A stretch of 64,000 nt of DNA, taken from the NCBI GenBank assembly GCA_034509495.1, contig CM067503.1:23666171-23730170 (forward strand), read 5' to 3'. The translations under genes and the position numbers were made by a program. Numbering within the stretch: position 1 is the first letter of the stretch; every line of letters starts with the position of its first letter. This document shows positions 9,529 through 20,185 of this stretch, piece after piece. A model generated the notes under the pieces. The model had not been told where the DNA came from, searched no databases, and saw nothing but the letters and a program-made list of their open reading frames with translations. This stretch comes from Acestrorhynchus altus. Taxonomy: Eukaryota > Chordata > Actinopteri > Characiformes > Acestrorhynchidae.

Positions 9529-10905
9529 ACAACCCCAATTCCAGTGAAGTTGGGACATTGTGTAAAACAGAATGCGATGATTTGCAAATCTTTTTCAACC
9601 TATATTCAATTGAATACACTACAAAGTCAAGATATTTAATTTTCCGCTGGATAAACTTTGTTTTTTGCAATATTCATTGTGAATTTGATGACTGCAACAA
9701 ATTCCAAAAAAGTTGGGACAGGGGCATTTTTACCACTGTGTTACATCACCTTTTATTTTAACAACAGTCAATAAGCATTTGAGAACTGAGGACACTTATT
9801 GTTGAAGCTTTGTAGGTGGAACTCTTTCCCATTCTTGTTTGATGGACAACTTCATTTGCTCAACAATCTGGGGTCTAATTTGTCATATTTTGCACTTCAT
9901 TGGGAGACAGGTCTTGAATGCAGGCAGGCCAGTCTAGCACTCTTACTACAAAGCCACGCTGTTGTAACCCATGCATGTGGCTTGGCATTGTCTTGCTGAA
10001 ATAAGCAGGGATGTCCCTGAAAAAGACAGCTTAGATGGCAGCATATGTTGCTCCAAACCCTGTATGTACCTTTCAGCCTTAATGGTGCCTTCACAGATGT
10101 TGCCTATGCCATGGGCACTAACACACCCCCATACCATCAGAAATGCCCGCTTTTGAACTTAGCTGATAACATTCTGCTGAGGACATGATGTCCATGATTT
10201 CTGAAAACAATTTGAAATGTGGACTTGTTGTGTTGTTGACATATGGCTTTTGCTTTGCATGTTAGAGGTTTAGCTTGCATTTTTATTTGTAATATTCACT
10301 GAAAATGGTTTTCCTGAAGTGTTCCTGAGCTCATGTGGAAAAATCTTTTACAGAATGCTGTCGATTTTCAATGGAGTGCCGCCTGACGGATTGAAGGTCA
10401 CAGACATTCAATGTTGGTTTTTGGCCTTGCCACTTACATGCAGAGATTTCTCCAGATTCTCTGAATCTTTTGATGATATTACAGACTGTAGATGATGAAA
10501 TCCTTAAATTCCTTGCAATTGCACATTGACAGACATTGTTCTTAAACTGGTGGGCTATTTTGGAGATTTTTAAGTTGTAAACCATCCTTGCTTGTATGCT
10601 ACGTTTATACCCTATAATGACACTCACATGTTTCCAATGAACCTGTTCACCTGTGAAATGTTCCAAACAGGTGTTTTTTGAGCATTCTTCAACTTTACCA
10701 GTCTTTTGTTGCGCCTGTCCAAAGTTTTTTGGAACATGTTGCAGGCATCAATATTTGAAAAAAAAAAATCTATTTGACCATTAAATATCTTGTCTTTGTA
10801 TCCTTGTAGGGTATTCAATTGAATAGAGGTTGAAAAGAATTTGCAGAGCATTGTATTTTGTTTTAATTTTTGTTTTAAACATGTCCCAACTTCATTGGAA
10901 TTGGG
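9529..10905 (-). mobile_element. Nearly full-length Tc1-like element (family C), transposase broken
   Basis: The left end CACAACCCCAATTCC and following GTGAAGTTGGGACATTG is mirrored at the right end by CATGTCCCAACTTCATTGG, giving about 1.38 kb, a normal Tc1 size. The transposase is on the minus strand. The N-terminal part (10666-10331) carries a helix-turn-helix with CAIARNLRISSSTVCNIIKR and GEISACKWQGQKP. The C-terminal part (10137-9897) carries MVWGCVSAHGIGNICEG and LFQQDNAKPHA with a catalytic D. The 10140-10330 linker holds stops, and the last catalytic block is not readable. The outer few bases of the right end are replaced by a GATA microsatellite. A second fragment of this family is at 23735-23990. 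Confidence 0.8.

Positions 10906-10984
<79 letters not shown>
10906..10984. repeat. (GATA)n microsatellite
   Basis: About 20 uninterrupted GATA units directly joined to the Tc1 right end on one side and a LINE remnant on the other. Confidence 0.95.
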
Positions 10985-10985
<1 letters not shown>

Positions 10986-11900
10986 TTTCCAATACTCCCC
11001 AGTGAGCATCCAAGAACTGAATCAACCTTCTTGATCTGCTGCTGATCTTGCTCGTCTTCTCAGCATCTCCCCCTTTGATACAACCTCCCCAACAAACTGC
11101 TGTGAAGAAGACAGCACCCACAACAACAGACTGGTAGAAAATGGCCAACATTTTGCTGCACACATTGAAGGTCCTGAGCTAACTCATAAAGTGCAGTCTT
11201 CTCACCCCTTTCTTGTACACAGCATAAGTGTTGGCCCTCCAGTCCAATTTGCTGTCCAACAGGACACCCAGATATTTGTATGTGTCAACCAGCTAAATGT
11301 TTTGACCCATTATGGTAATATGCCTGACTGTACCACCATCATCTCCTTGGTCTTGTTCACACTGTGGAGCAGATGATTCTTTGCACTCCACAAACCTACT
11401 TACTAGTTCTCTGCATTCACCTTCCTGTCTATCCCTGATGCACCCGACCACTGCAGAGTCATCAGAAAATGTCTGAATGTGGCATAGGTCTGATGGTCAT
11501 CTTGTTAATGGCCAGCTGATTCACACAATACTTTCCAGTCTATGGTCTCAAAGCAGACCTGCAGTTTTCTAGTCACTGGTTGCCTTAATGCCACTGGTCA
11601 GTGTGTGGGAGTAAGTAGCACCAGATTTTGACCTGATCTTCCCATAGGTGTAAGTGCAGATGAACTGTATGCGTCCTTCACATTTACATACAGGTGGTCC
11701 AGTACTTTGTTCTCCCTGGGTGCACAATTAACCTACTGGTGGAATTTTGGTAGTGTGGAGGAGTGTGAAACATGGTTGCAATCACCTGAAATGGTGATGA
11801 AAGGGTTTGGATGCTGAGACTTAAGTCTTATCATCGCTGAGAGTATGATGTCACTGTGATTGGCCACTTAGCACAGCACCAAAACCAGAATATGTCACTC
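10985..11900 (-). pseudogene. Non-LTR retrotransposon (LINE) remnant
   Basis: Translated on the minus strand, 11300-11200 gives VDTYKYLGVLLDSKLDWRAN, and 11150-10990 gives AVCWGGCIKGGDAEK...ADQEG-FSSWMLTG. Both belong to the region downstream of the reverse transcriptase active site in fish LINEs. The segment 11440-11560 (ACTGCAGAGTCATCAGAAAA) and the segment 11690-11900 (AGGTGGTCCAGTACT...GTGATTGGCCACT) resemble upstream reverse-transcriptase and endonuclease regions of the same type of element. The parts are too close together, so the copy is internally deleted. The product would copy RNA into DNA at a nicked target; this copy cannot. Confidence 0.65.
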
Positions 11901-12239
11901 TCCCCATTCATAATTTATAGCCCACTCTGTGTTTTTAGGTTCTCCCAATTCAGTGTAGTGTTCATTTACATACATCAGTCTTCAGTACATCAGGCCCAGT
12001 TACAAAAAAGAAACATACAAAAGGGGTCCTTATTATGGGCCCTTTGAAAACTGTTTACGGTCCTGTTTCCCAAAAAGCATCATAGATTTATCTTAATACT
12101 TTTGGGGAGTACAATATGTGACAGACAATTTTGACCCAGAGTTGCCAATGTACAGCCAATTAGAAGCCTGTTTTTGTTGGTTTAGGCTAGAGTGGACACC
12201 TCCGGATGGGCATGCAGTGTTAGAACAGACGAGGATTTC
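11901..12239. other. Unique DNA, nothing recognised
   Basis: No repeat or gene signal that I can support. Confidence 0.4.
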
Positions 12240-12600
12240 TGCAGTCATTGATTCTGCCTGTCTTAGAGCAGCAGCCTTGTAGTTGCAGAGCTGGCAGTGT
12301 GGCTAACTAAGATAAAACACTTCTCCTTGCAGAAGACACACATTATTACAGGCACTGAGGCAGGGCTAAACCCTCATAATTGGTCTGGTTTTCCTTTCTC
12401 TCTCAGCATTCAATGATGTGCACCCTTTTGGAGAGGAGGGGGGCAGGTTGCCCTGACGTGTGTAATGAAATATAGAAACTCTTCTCTCTGAGGGGTCTGC
12501 TCATCAACTAACTAAGAGATTAATTTACAGCATGCATGCTCTTTGCTAATGCTAATGCAAGCAGGCTTTAAAAGCAGCACATTCGTAGAAATAAAGATGC
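12240..12600. promoter_or_regulatory. Candidate conserved non-coding element (unverified)
   Basis: Repeat-free block with balanced composition. It contains CTCATAATTGGTCTGG, TAAGAGATTAATTTACAG and TTTGCTAATGCTAATGC (octamer/homeodomain-like words). There is no open frame. Assignment is inference. Confidence 0.25.
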
Positions 12601-13640
12601 TATAAGGGATATTTTGGTTCCCTGAAGAACCTTTCAATTAGTCTGGTTTCCATCCAGCCGCCAAGTGAACAACTAAAATGGTGTAAATAAATGATGTATA
12701 TGAGGCTGAGTTTCCATCAGCTCTTTCATGAAATAAAACTCTTTTCTGAAAATACATAGTGAGTTTACACTGAAATACTAAAAGCAGCTTCTCATGACTG
12801 TTGGGTTTAATTGTACACTGCAAGACCACAAAGGCCAAGGGAATCTGGATGTAAAAGCAAAGTTTTATTGATGAGTTCACAGCCCAGGGAGTAAACAGCC
12901 AGCAAAAGACAGAAAAAGGTGATGCTCATCAGCATCCAAGGAAAATGGCAAGCAGGGTCAGACTTCTGAGAACCACCCAGAGAAGCGAAACACAAGGAGG
13001 AAAACTGCTCAGAATCACAATTTTGGGGAAAAACACCACAAACTTGGCAATAATTTGCAAAGAACGCGGCAAAGCCAGCACCCTTAAATAGTCCAGGTGA
13101 GATTATTATCTATGGCTGTGGAGAAAATTTGCATATTATCATGGTAATATTGAGTTTTCAATTATTTTCTTGTCTGTGTCAAAATAAGCAACAATATACA
13201 TCTTTAATAGAAAAACAATGTGCACATTCTAAGTTTAGGTGGAGTTTCTGGGTTAAAAGTATGCATATGGGCACATATACATACACCCTGTTGATAATAC
13301 CATAATTTAATGGTTTATTCTTTACTTTATTTCAAGATTCTGTGAGTCAACACAAGAAGGTTTGTTTGACAGCACATAGTAAACTGACCAACACACAGCC
13401 TGATGAGTTTAATGCATAATGCTACCAGTTTTACACAAATCAGCAGTGCCTCTTGGAACCATGTCTAATCAACTGTAGATTTATCAGGTTAACGGGACGT
13501 GCAAACATCCAAACCCAAAACCCTTGATTCAGAGGAACTAATTTATTAAGTCAAGAAAAGCCTAAGAGCCACCAAGAAACAGTCCTGGAGGCTGCTTAAA
13601 CACCAGTGTTAGCATTCACAGTCAAATGAGATTTACATTG
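12601..13640. other. Unique AT-rich DNA, nothing recognised
   Basis: Open frames on the minus strand at 12638-12995 have no recognisable domain and no coding context. Confidence 0.4.
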
Positions 13641-13644
13641 CAAT

Positions 13645-14460
13645 GTACAGTGAATCCAGAAAGTATTCACAGTGCTTCGTTTTATGCACAATTTGTTACT
13701 GCCTAATACCAAAATGGATTAAATGTTCACATCATAATTCTACACATAATACCCCACAATGAAGATGTTTGTTTGAAATCCTTGCATATTTATTACAAAT
13801 AAAAATAAAAATATAACATGGACATACATATTCACAGCCTTTGCCATGACACTCAAAATTAGCTCAGGTGCATACTGTTTGCACTAGTCATCCTTCAGGT
13901 GTTTCTACAGCTTTATTGGAGTTCACCATTTGTGGTAAATTCAGTTGCTGAGACATGATCCCATAGTAGACAGTGCACGTCAGAACATAAACCAAGCAAT
14001 GAATTCTAAGGAATTGTCTGTAGATCTCTGAGACAGGATTATATCAACACAAAGATCTGTGGAAGAGGGCAAAAATAATTCTGCTGCAGTGAAGGACCCA
14101 TTGAGCACATTGGCCTCCATTATCCATAAATGGAAAAAGTTTGGAACCATTAGACCTCTTTCTAGAGCTGGCCACCCAGCCAAACTAAGTGATTGTGGCC
14201 TTATTCTGAGAGATGACCAAAAAGCCAATGGTCACTCGGACAGAGCTCCAATGGGAGAGGAGAAAGAGGAGAAACTTCTAGAAGGACAACCATTTCTGTA
14301 TCAGTCCACCTATTAGGCCTCCATGGTAGAGTGTCCAGACAGAAGCCATTTCTTTGTAAAAGGCACAGAACACCCTGTCTGGCGTCTCACCTGAAGGACT
14401 TTCAGACCATGAGAAACTAAAAGATTGGACTGAATGTCAATAATCATCCAAAACCTGAAT
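13645..14460 (+). pseudogene. Tc1-like element, 5' half (family A)
   Basis: The left terminal repeat begins ACAGTGAATCCAGAAAGTATTC. After a 5' leader, the N-terminal DNA-binding part of a Tc1 transposase follows. 14059-14316 encodes STLASIIHKWKKFGT and SRAGHPAKLSD (GRPR-type region), and 14290-14350 in other frames gives the QSTY-GLHGRV-like segment. The catalytic core and right end are absent. The same family supplies a 5' half at 56575-57120 and a right end at 55232-55588. Pseudogene with several frame changes. Confidence 0.8.
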
Positions 14461-14778
14461 ACAGTCTCTAATTCACCTGAATCACATCACATCACATCGC
14501 AGCATTTCGATAGTGATAAAAACTGATTCTACACTGCACCTATGAAACAACTTTCTGAGCCATTAACTCCCAGCTACCCAGTCCTACTTTCCCTTTACAT
14601 GCCTCTTCATATAATTTTAGTAAGACATTTATATGCACTTCTCATGGGCATAAATCTAATGACAATATTGACTATAAAGTATATTGGTTGAGAACTTTGA
14701 TATGACTATTCCACATGTTAGCCTGCTTTATCTATTTCACAACAAGGGTTGTCACCTTGCCTGAATAAAAATAAAAAA
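14461..14778. other. Unique DNA, short CACAT tandem near 14485
   Basis: ACATC repeated about three times at 14485-14500; otherwise nothing recognised. Confidence 0.4.
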
Positions 14779-14890
14779 CATCAACTCAATCTTTGTCTCA
14801 TCTGACCATTAAATGTCCTTTCAAGAAGCTTTTTCTTTGTCCATGTGTCCAACTGCAAAGTTTACTCAAGATTGAACACATATGTCCTTT
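14779..14890 (-). pseudogene. Short Tc1-like transposase fragment around the first catalytic D
   Basis: On the minus strand, 14815-14785 reads WSDETKIEL, the block with the first catalytic aspartate of Tc1 transposases. It is preceded by KAFLKGH-type sequence. It is only about 100 bp long and is not linked to other domains. Confidence 0.5.
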
Positions 14891-14984
14891 TTTTCTTTGA
14901 AGACATTTATGGACACCCTTCATAATGAATGCATTCAGCAACATGGAGATACACATAAACATGAAACTACTGGCAACATGTATA

Positions 14985-15165
14985 ATGCTATGCATGGGCT
15001 TGAATCCTCATGGTGCTTCAATCAATACTTTTGGGATGAAATCCTGACCTCAGTAACGCTCTTGTCACTAAATGCAATCAGATCCTCAGATAGCAGTGCT
15101 CTAACATCTACTAGACAACCTTCCCTGTAGAGACAGTTCCTCCAATGAGTACTTTTGCTGATATA
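14985..15165 (+). repeat. Fragment of a fish transposon 3' region
   Basis: GGGCTTGAATCC-TCATGGTGCTTC, ATGCAATCAGATCCTCA and TGCTCTAACATCTACTAG follow the order I remember for the 3' part of a common fish element whose ends read like the MITE at 39879. Recognition is from memory; the class is uncertain. Confidence 0.35.
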
Positions 15166-16002
15166 CTGTAATTCTGTAACTCTTCATTACCATAAAATAT
15201 ACTTTTCCATGGTTGGACCTTTTAGGATTTAATCCACAATCTTTAGTCATGATTGTATGTTTATTTTGCTCAATCTTTATTCATTCCATCCATCATTCAA
15301 ATTCTGTCATTTAATTCACACTCACATGCCTTTCACCGTTCATTCTTTCCATGCTTTTGTCGCAGTACATACAAAATTTGCAAATATCTTTCACTTTGCA
15401 TGCACATCACTTTTAAACATAGACTCGGGTCACTAAATATCCTTAATCAACTTGCTCACTGCATCCTGCCTCATACAACAGTATGTCCACAGGTCATATT
15501 ACAATCCTTTCCAATCCAGCCTTTCCACCACTCCGCAGTAGACTGAGCTAACATGAACAGCATTGCGTTCAGGAGTGTAGCCTTGAGGGGAAGGCTTTCT
15601 CAGTACGTGATTAGCTAGTAGAGGGAGCATGTGGAATTCAAGATTTAATCTGGCCCAAGGTCACAATCCACAGCAGTATCTGCATTAGAGTGAGAGTATG
15701 TGTGTGAGACAGACTCAATGCTGGTTTAAAGGCAAGTACATTGTCTCAACAGGAATGAAATTTGAGTTGATGTGAAATATATATATATATATATACATAT
15801 GGTAGTCAAATGTCAGATTTTGGAAATGGTAAATCTCACATCGATCTTCATTCCCTGAGATTCCACAGATTGATGCAGTTCTACTATTCCAGTATAGAAC
15901 TACTCCTGTAGTGCTGCAGGGTGGTTTATATCACTCTGGCCCAATCCTGACATGGGGTACCCTTACCTTAGGCTCACTCCAATGCATCCTGTTCTGATTA
16001 TA
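15166..16002. other. Unique DNA with (AT)n at 15778-15796
   Basis: An open frame at 15253-15546 has no recognisable domain. A short AT microsatellite is present. Nothing else is supported. Confidence 0.4.
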
Positions 16003-16141
16003 CAGGGTGAGACAAAAGGCACAGAATACCCTTTTATTTCAGAAACAAAAGGGAAAATGACATATCTAAATAATAGTTCACTTGGGTGGGCAGGGGGTTT
16101 CTTATGACTTTTGTGTGTCCTATGCCTTTTGACTCATCCTG
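16003..16141. mobile_element. 139-bp mariner-type MITE with TA duplication
   Basis: Termini CAGGGTGAGACAAAAGGCA and TGCCTTTTGACTCATCCTG are inverse copies with two mismatches, and each is flanked outside by TA (16001-16002 and 16142-16143). The size and TA target duplication fit a non-autonomous mariner/Tc1-superfamily element. There is no coding capacity. Confidence 0.75.
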
Positions 16142-16447
16142 TACAAGCTGTGTGCACTATTAAACAATGGTTGCATTTTAAAATAGCTAAACTTAAAAAT
16201 ACAACAACGACATTCCTATATACTCTACATACATCTAAAATAGACATTTTAGTGTGACACAAATTATCCTAGATGATTAATGTACTTATGTACTGTTTTT
16301 TTATATAAATTGACAACAAATTAAACAGAATATGGAGATGATATATATTACAATTATAAAGGCATTCACACATTTTTTCTACATAAATATTTATAACAAT
16401 CTACTGTTAAAACTTGTTGACCACTTAACACCTACCTTTTGCTTTTC

Positions 16448-16551
16448 CTCACTGGCTACTTTATTATGAAACCCTGCCTTGTACTTCCACTCACTGGCCA
16501 CTTTATTAGAAACACATACCTTGTGCTTCCACTCTTTGGCCACTTTATTAC
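16448..16551. repeat. 42-bp tandem repeat, 2.5 copies
   Basis: Units start at 16448, 16490 and 16532 with CTCACTGGCTACTTTATTA, CTCACTGGCCACTTTATTA and CTCTTTGGCCACTTTATTA. The two complete units have exactly the same length. The CACTGGCCACTTTATTAG core is, from memory, a common fish repeat word. Confidence 0.85.
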
Positions 16552-16719
16552 ACAGGTAAGTGTTACTTTATATTTGATGAATACATGTGGTTAAAATGCA
16601 ACCCTTTTAGAAATATGACATTTTGAAACACAATTACATTTCAATAGTATAGCAACAAGACACTAATAATTCTCAACTTTTACCTCATTTGTTCAGCACT
16701 GGTAACCAATGAATCTTTC

Positions 16720-17105
16720 AGTGGAGCTCGGTAACCTGCAGGCAAAAGAAATGCCAGAATAAAACGATGGCCCTGTGCACTGAGCATTAATCCATGTGCT
16801 GGGATGAGCTGTGGGAGATAGGCGACTCTGTCTGCTGATGGGGGCCATCCAGATTAAATTAATGGCAGAGGGAAATCAAGTGAGAGAGAATTTCCCCCAA
16901 ATCAAATTGGCAATCCTGCACAAATGAGTTAGTTTAAAGTCAAAGTTGTAATTGATAGCGAATACAGGATGAGACGTTGGATCAGACAATATAATCTAGC
17001 ATGCATTCTCACTAATTTCATTTGAGACTCTGTTGTCTTGATTAAATATTAAAGGCATGTGGATAGCAAATTTCCCTTTGGTGTGCATGTATTTATGGGG
17101 GCAGG
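16720..17105. promoter_or_regulatory. Candidate conserved non-coding element (unverified)
   Basis: Repeat-free block containing GCCATCCAGATTAAATTAAT, AGTTGTAATTGATAGCG and TTGATTAAATATTAAAGG. It is sharply different from the AT-rich decayed flanks. No frame. A possible distal enhancer; inference only. Confidence 0.35.
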
Positions 17106-17615
17106 AGGGCTGGTGGGCAGTGAGGATATGAGTTGAATTTAGATGCCCTCTGGGTGGCCAGGAAATATTTTTGAGGCTCTAGTGGATCATATTGGGGGAA
17201 AAAATTAAAGAAATTCAATGTCTGGTGTGATAGTAAAGATCAATGGGTTAAACATTGTTAAACATCTGTTCAACATTAAACTCTCATGTTTCACTTTGAT
17301 AGAAAACAAGAATACATGCATCCACAACAAACCCAAGTCAGAGTGTTAAAGGGCTTACACTGAATTTTGCTAGTTTATGTAATATGTAAACATTGTTTCA
17401 AAACATACAGCTTTAGGGGCATCATACAGTAACACTCACACCTAGGGGGTAATTTAGCATGGCCAATACAGAAACCTGAGTACCTGGAAGAAATCCACAC
17501 AGATACAGGAGAACACACCAAACTACTACACACCAAACTCCATTGTAATAACCTTAGAAGTATGAAATACTGCATGTCACTTTACATGTAATTAATATAA
17601 AATCTGTGTCATGTA
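17106..17615. other. Unique DNA, nothing recognised
   Basis: No repeat or coding signal supported. Confidence 0.4.
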
Positions 17616-17619
17616 TAGA

Positions 17620-17734
17620 GCTTTTTAGATAGCACATGCTTTTAGCATGTGTGTCTTGTTTTGGTCTTGTCTCTGCCCATTCCCTGCTGTATCTGATTCC
17701 CTGATGTACCTAATTGCTTTTCTACTTGTGCTTT

Positions 17735-17794
<60 letters not shown>

Positions 17795-18255
17795 CACACA
17801 CACACACACACACAAGACCCCGTGTTGGCAAAGTGAGAAAAGTTTATTTGAAATTTCCAGTGTTCCAGTGTCGGAGGCCAAGTCAGCTAGTTTTCCAGTG
17901 TCGGCCTCCAGAACTGTTCCCAGTCTCAGCCCATGTTCATATCTATGTCCCGGTCTCAGTTTGGTTTTGTTTTTGTACTCATATCTGTTCCTGTTTTGGT
18001 TCCTGTCCATGTATCTGTCCATGTTTCCAGGTTTGTTTTTCTTTGTCCCTGTCCATGTTACCATTATTTGTCTATTCCCATCACTGTGTTAATTTCCGTT
18101 CAACTACCCAGTCCTGTCACATCCCAAGTCCAGTCCCCTGTCATGTCTGCCAATCCCCACGTCCAGTTTCCAGTCTCATCTCATGTGTCTCCTGTCACGT
18201 CTTTCATCTCTCCCTGGTTCCTGTTCAGTCTTCAGTCTTGTGTGTAGTCATGTCT
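17620..18255 (+). mobile_element. LTR-like segment carrying (TATC)n and (CA)n
   Basis: 17631-17725 repeats the hairpin (GCACATGCTTTTAGCATGTG) and the GGTCTTGTCTCTGCCCATTCC and TATCTGATT words of the segments at 8781 and 48355. A microsatellite (TATC 17735-17792, CA 17794-17814) interrupts it. The following CT/GT-rich sequence (many CCTGTC, CCAGTC words) is typical of fish LTR sequence. The long frame through this region is low-complexity and not a gene. Confidence 0.4.
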
Positions 18256-18900
18256 GTTTCAATTTCTGGGAGAAGTATTGCACATTATGTTGTACTGAGA
18301 ACTCATCAGAGAACTTTTGGAAGTGCACCAGCAGGAAGCTCCACCCTCTGGACTGGTGCGCCGAGAAGAAGCCCTGCCCTCTGTACTGGTGCACGAGTGG
18401 GAAGCTCACCCACTGACATGTTAGCAGGAAACAGTGTCACATCATGTGCCCTCTTCATTTTAGAGAGATTTTTTTGCAATTCTCTGAACCTGGGTTGTTG
18501 GCTCCGGCGAAGCTGCTAGGGCATGGGATCTGGGCTGGGCATTCCTGCGTATGTAGCTCAGGAACTGCCACACATCTGTCATGCTTTTAAGCCAAGACCC
18601 ACCACTCACTGTGTCCCAGCAAGCCTCACCTCTCGCCCCACTAGGCTTGAGGCTCGCGATGCCAATCCTTAGTGCCCTCTCTAAAATGTTCCCCACCTTT
18701 CAAGGGGAAGACCACCTGCAAGGGGGCAACCCGAGAACTCTGCTTCTGGCGCTTCCTCTGACCACTGGTTTTGGCCGCGTCGTCCTTCTCCTGCAAACCC
18801 ACGACAAACCCACGCCAAATGGTTCACGATACAAGATGGCTGCCAGTGAACTTGGAGAATCCTACTACCACCATCGTGAAAGGTCAGCACTTCTGTAATG
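18256..18900. other. GC-richer block of unknown nature
   Basis: Higher GC than anything nearby, open in several frames on both strands, and downstream of the LTR-like segment. It might be a retroelement leader or gag-like region, but I cannot recognise any domain (no zinc knuckle seen). Unassigned. Confidence 0.3.
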
Positions 18901-18954
18901 TTTAAGATCACCTTTTAGGAGAGCCTTTATGTCAGGATACATCCATGGCTTTAG

Positions 18955-20185
18955 AATCAGAATTACTTTATTAATCCCAGAGAGAAATTGCAAATTCTTA
19001 TCTATATACATACATATATTACCCATCTATATACCAATAGAACAATAAAATAATAATAATAGAATAATAATAATAATAATAAAAAGATACAATAATAAAA
19101 AAACAATAATAAAAGAATAATCAATCAATAGAATCAATAGAATAAACTCTTTGGAAATATTTACATGTTAAAAAGACAATGGTTATAATAATAAATATGA
19201 ACATCAGAGTTATTGCACAGATAAATAAAATGAACAAATTGCACAAATGAAACATAGTGGTTTGTAGTGGTCATCCATTAAGGGAGGGGTCATAGCATTT
19301 AATGGGGGCATCTACGTGCACCTCTGTTAACTTGTCCAGTACCCTGGCATAGACTTTCCTGGGGAGGCTGAGAAGTGTGAGCCCCCTATAGTTGGAACTC
19401 ACTCTTTTTAAACAGGGGAACCACCACCCCGGTCTGCCACTCCAGGGGCACTGTCACTGTCCGCCACAAGATGCTGCAGAGGCATGTCAAATAAGACATC
19501 CCAACAGCATCTAGAGACTTGAGCCCCACCACTGAGGAGCTTGCAAACCACCTCAGTGACTTCATCCTGAGTGATGAGCGAGTCCACCTCAAAGTCCTCA
19601 GCCTCACCTTCTTCATTGGAAGACGTGACGGTGGGATTGAGGAGATCCTCAAACGATATCCTCCCCAAAGATATCCCCAGTTGAGGTCAACAGCTCCCCA
19701 CCTGCACTGTAAACAGTAGGGTACTGCTTCCCCCTTCTGAGGCGCCGGATGGTTTGCCAGAATTGCTTCGTGGCTGACCGAAAGTCCTTCCCCAAGGCCT
19801 CCCAGAAGTCCTCCCAGCTCCTGTTTTTTGCCTCCTTAACCGCCCCACAGCAGCATGTCAGTACAATCAGCTGATCCTGGTGGTTTTTACACAGGCACAA
19901 GATTAACTAGATTATGGTCAGATTTTCCAAGTGGATGGAGCAGTGATGAGTTATTTTCCTCCTTTATGTTGGCATAAAACAGGGCCAGTGTTTATTGTCT
20001 CTGGTGTGACAGGTTACATACTGGCTGAAGGTGGGCAGAGTGGAGGAAGGAGAAGCATGATTGAAGTCTCCAGAGATAAGGAGTGGTTGTGTGTACTGTG
20101 TTTGCAGTCGACGCACAGATGAGTGTATGACATCACAAGCATCGTCAGCATTGGCAGAGGAACATACGCAGTTATCGTGATAACA
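18955..20185 (-). pseudogene. Composite LINE remnant: one LINE inserted in another
   Basis: Reading on the minus strand, 20185-19885 resembles the endonuclease part of the LINE type also seen at 10985-11900. 19885-19325 is a different LINE type, with KQFWQTIRRLRRGKQYPT, YSAGGELLTSTGDI, FEDLLNPTVTSS, ITQDEVTEVV and SSNYRGLTLLSLP (linker and start of the reverse transcriptase). 18955-19300 returns to an A-rich tail ending in the 3' word CAATTTCTCTCTGGGATTAA, typical of fish LINE ends. Stops and frame changes are present and the catalytic FADD block is absent. Confidence 0.65.

Noticed and set aside
10624..11163. 179-residue frame on the minus strand
   Set aside because: It joins a LINE fragment, the GATA microsatellite (Leu-Ser-Ile-Tyr repeats) and the Tc1 end; no single gene.
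16448..16551. Tandem units as a possible repeat-spacer array
   Set aside because: Units are directly adjacent without spacers; simple minisatellite.
17647..18519. 290-residue open frame, the longest in the window
   Set aside because: It runs through a TATC/CA microsatellite and T/C-rich LTR-like sequence; the product is Ser/Leu/Cys-rich low complexity, and other frames are open too.
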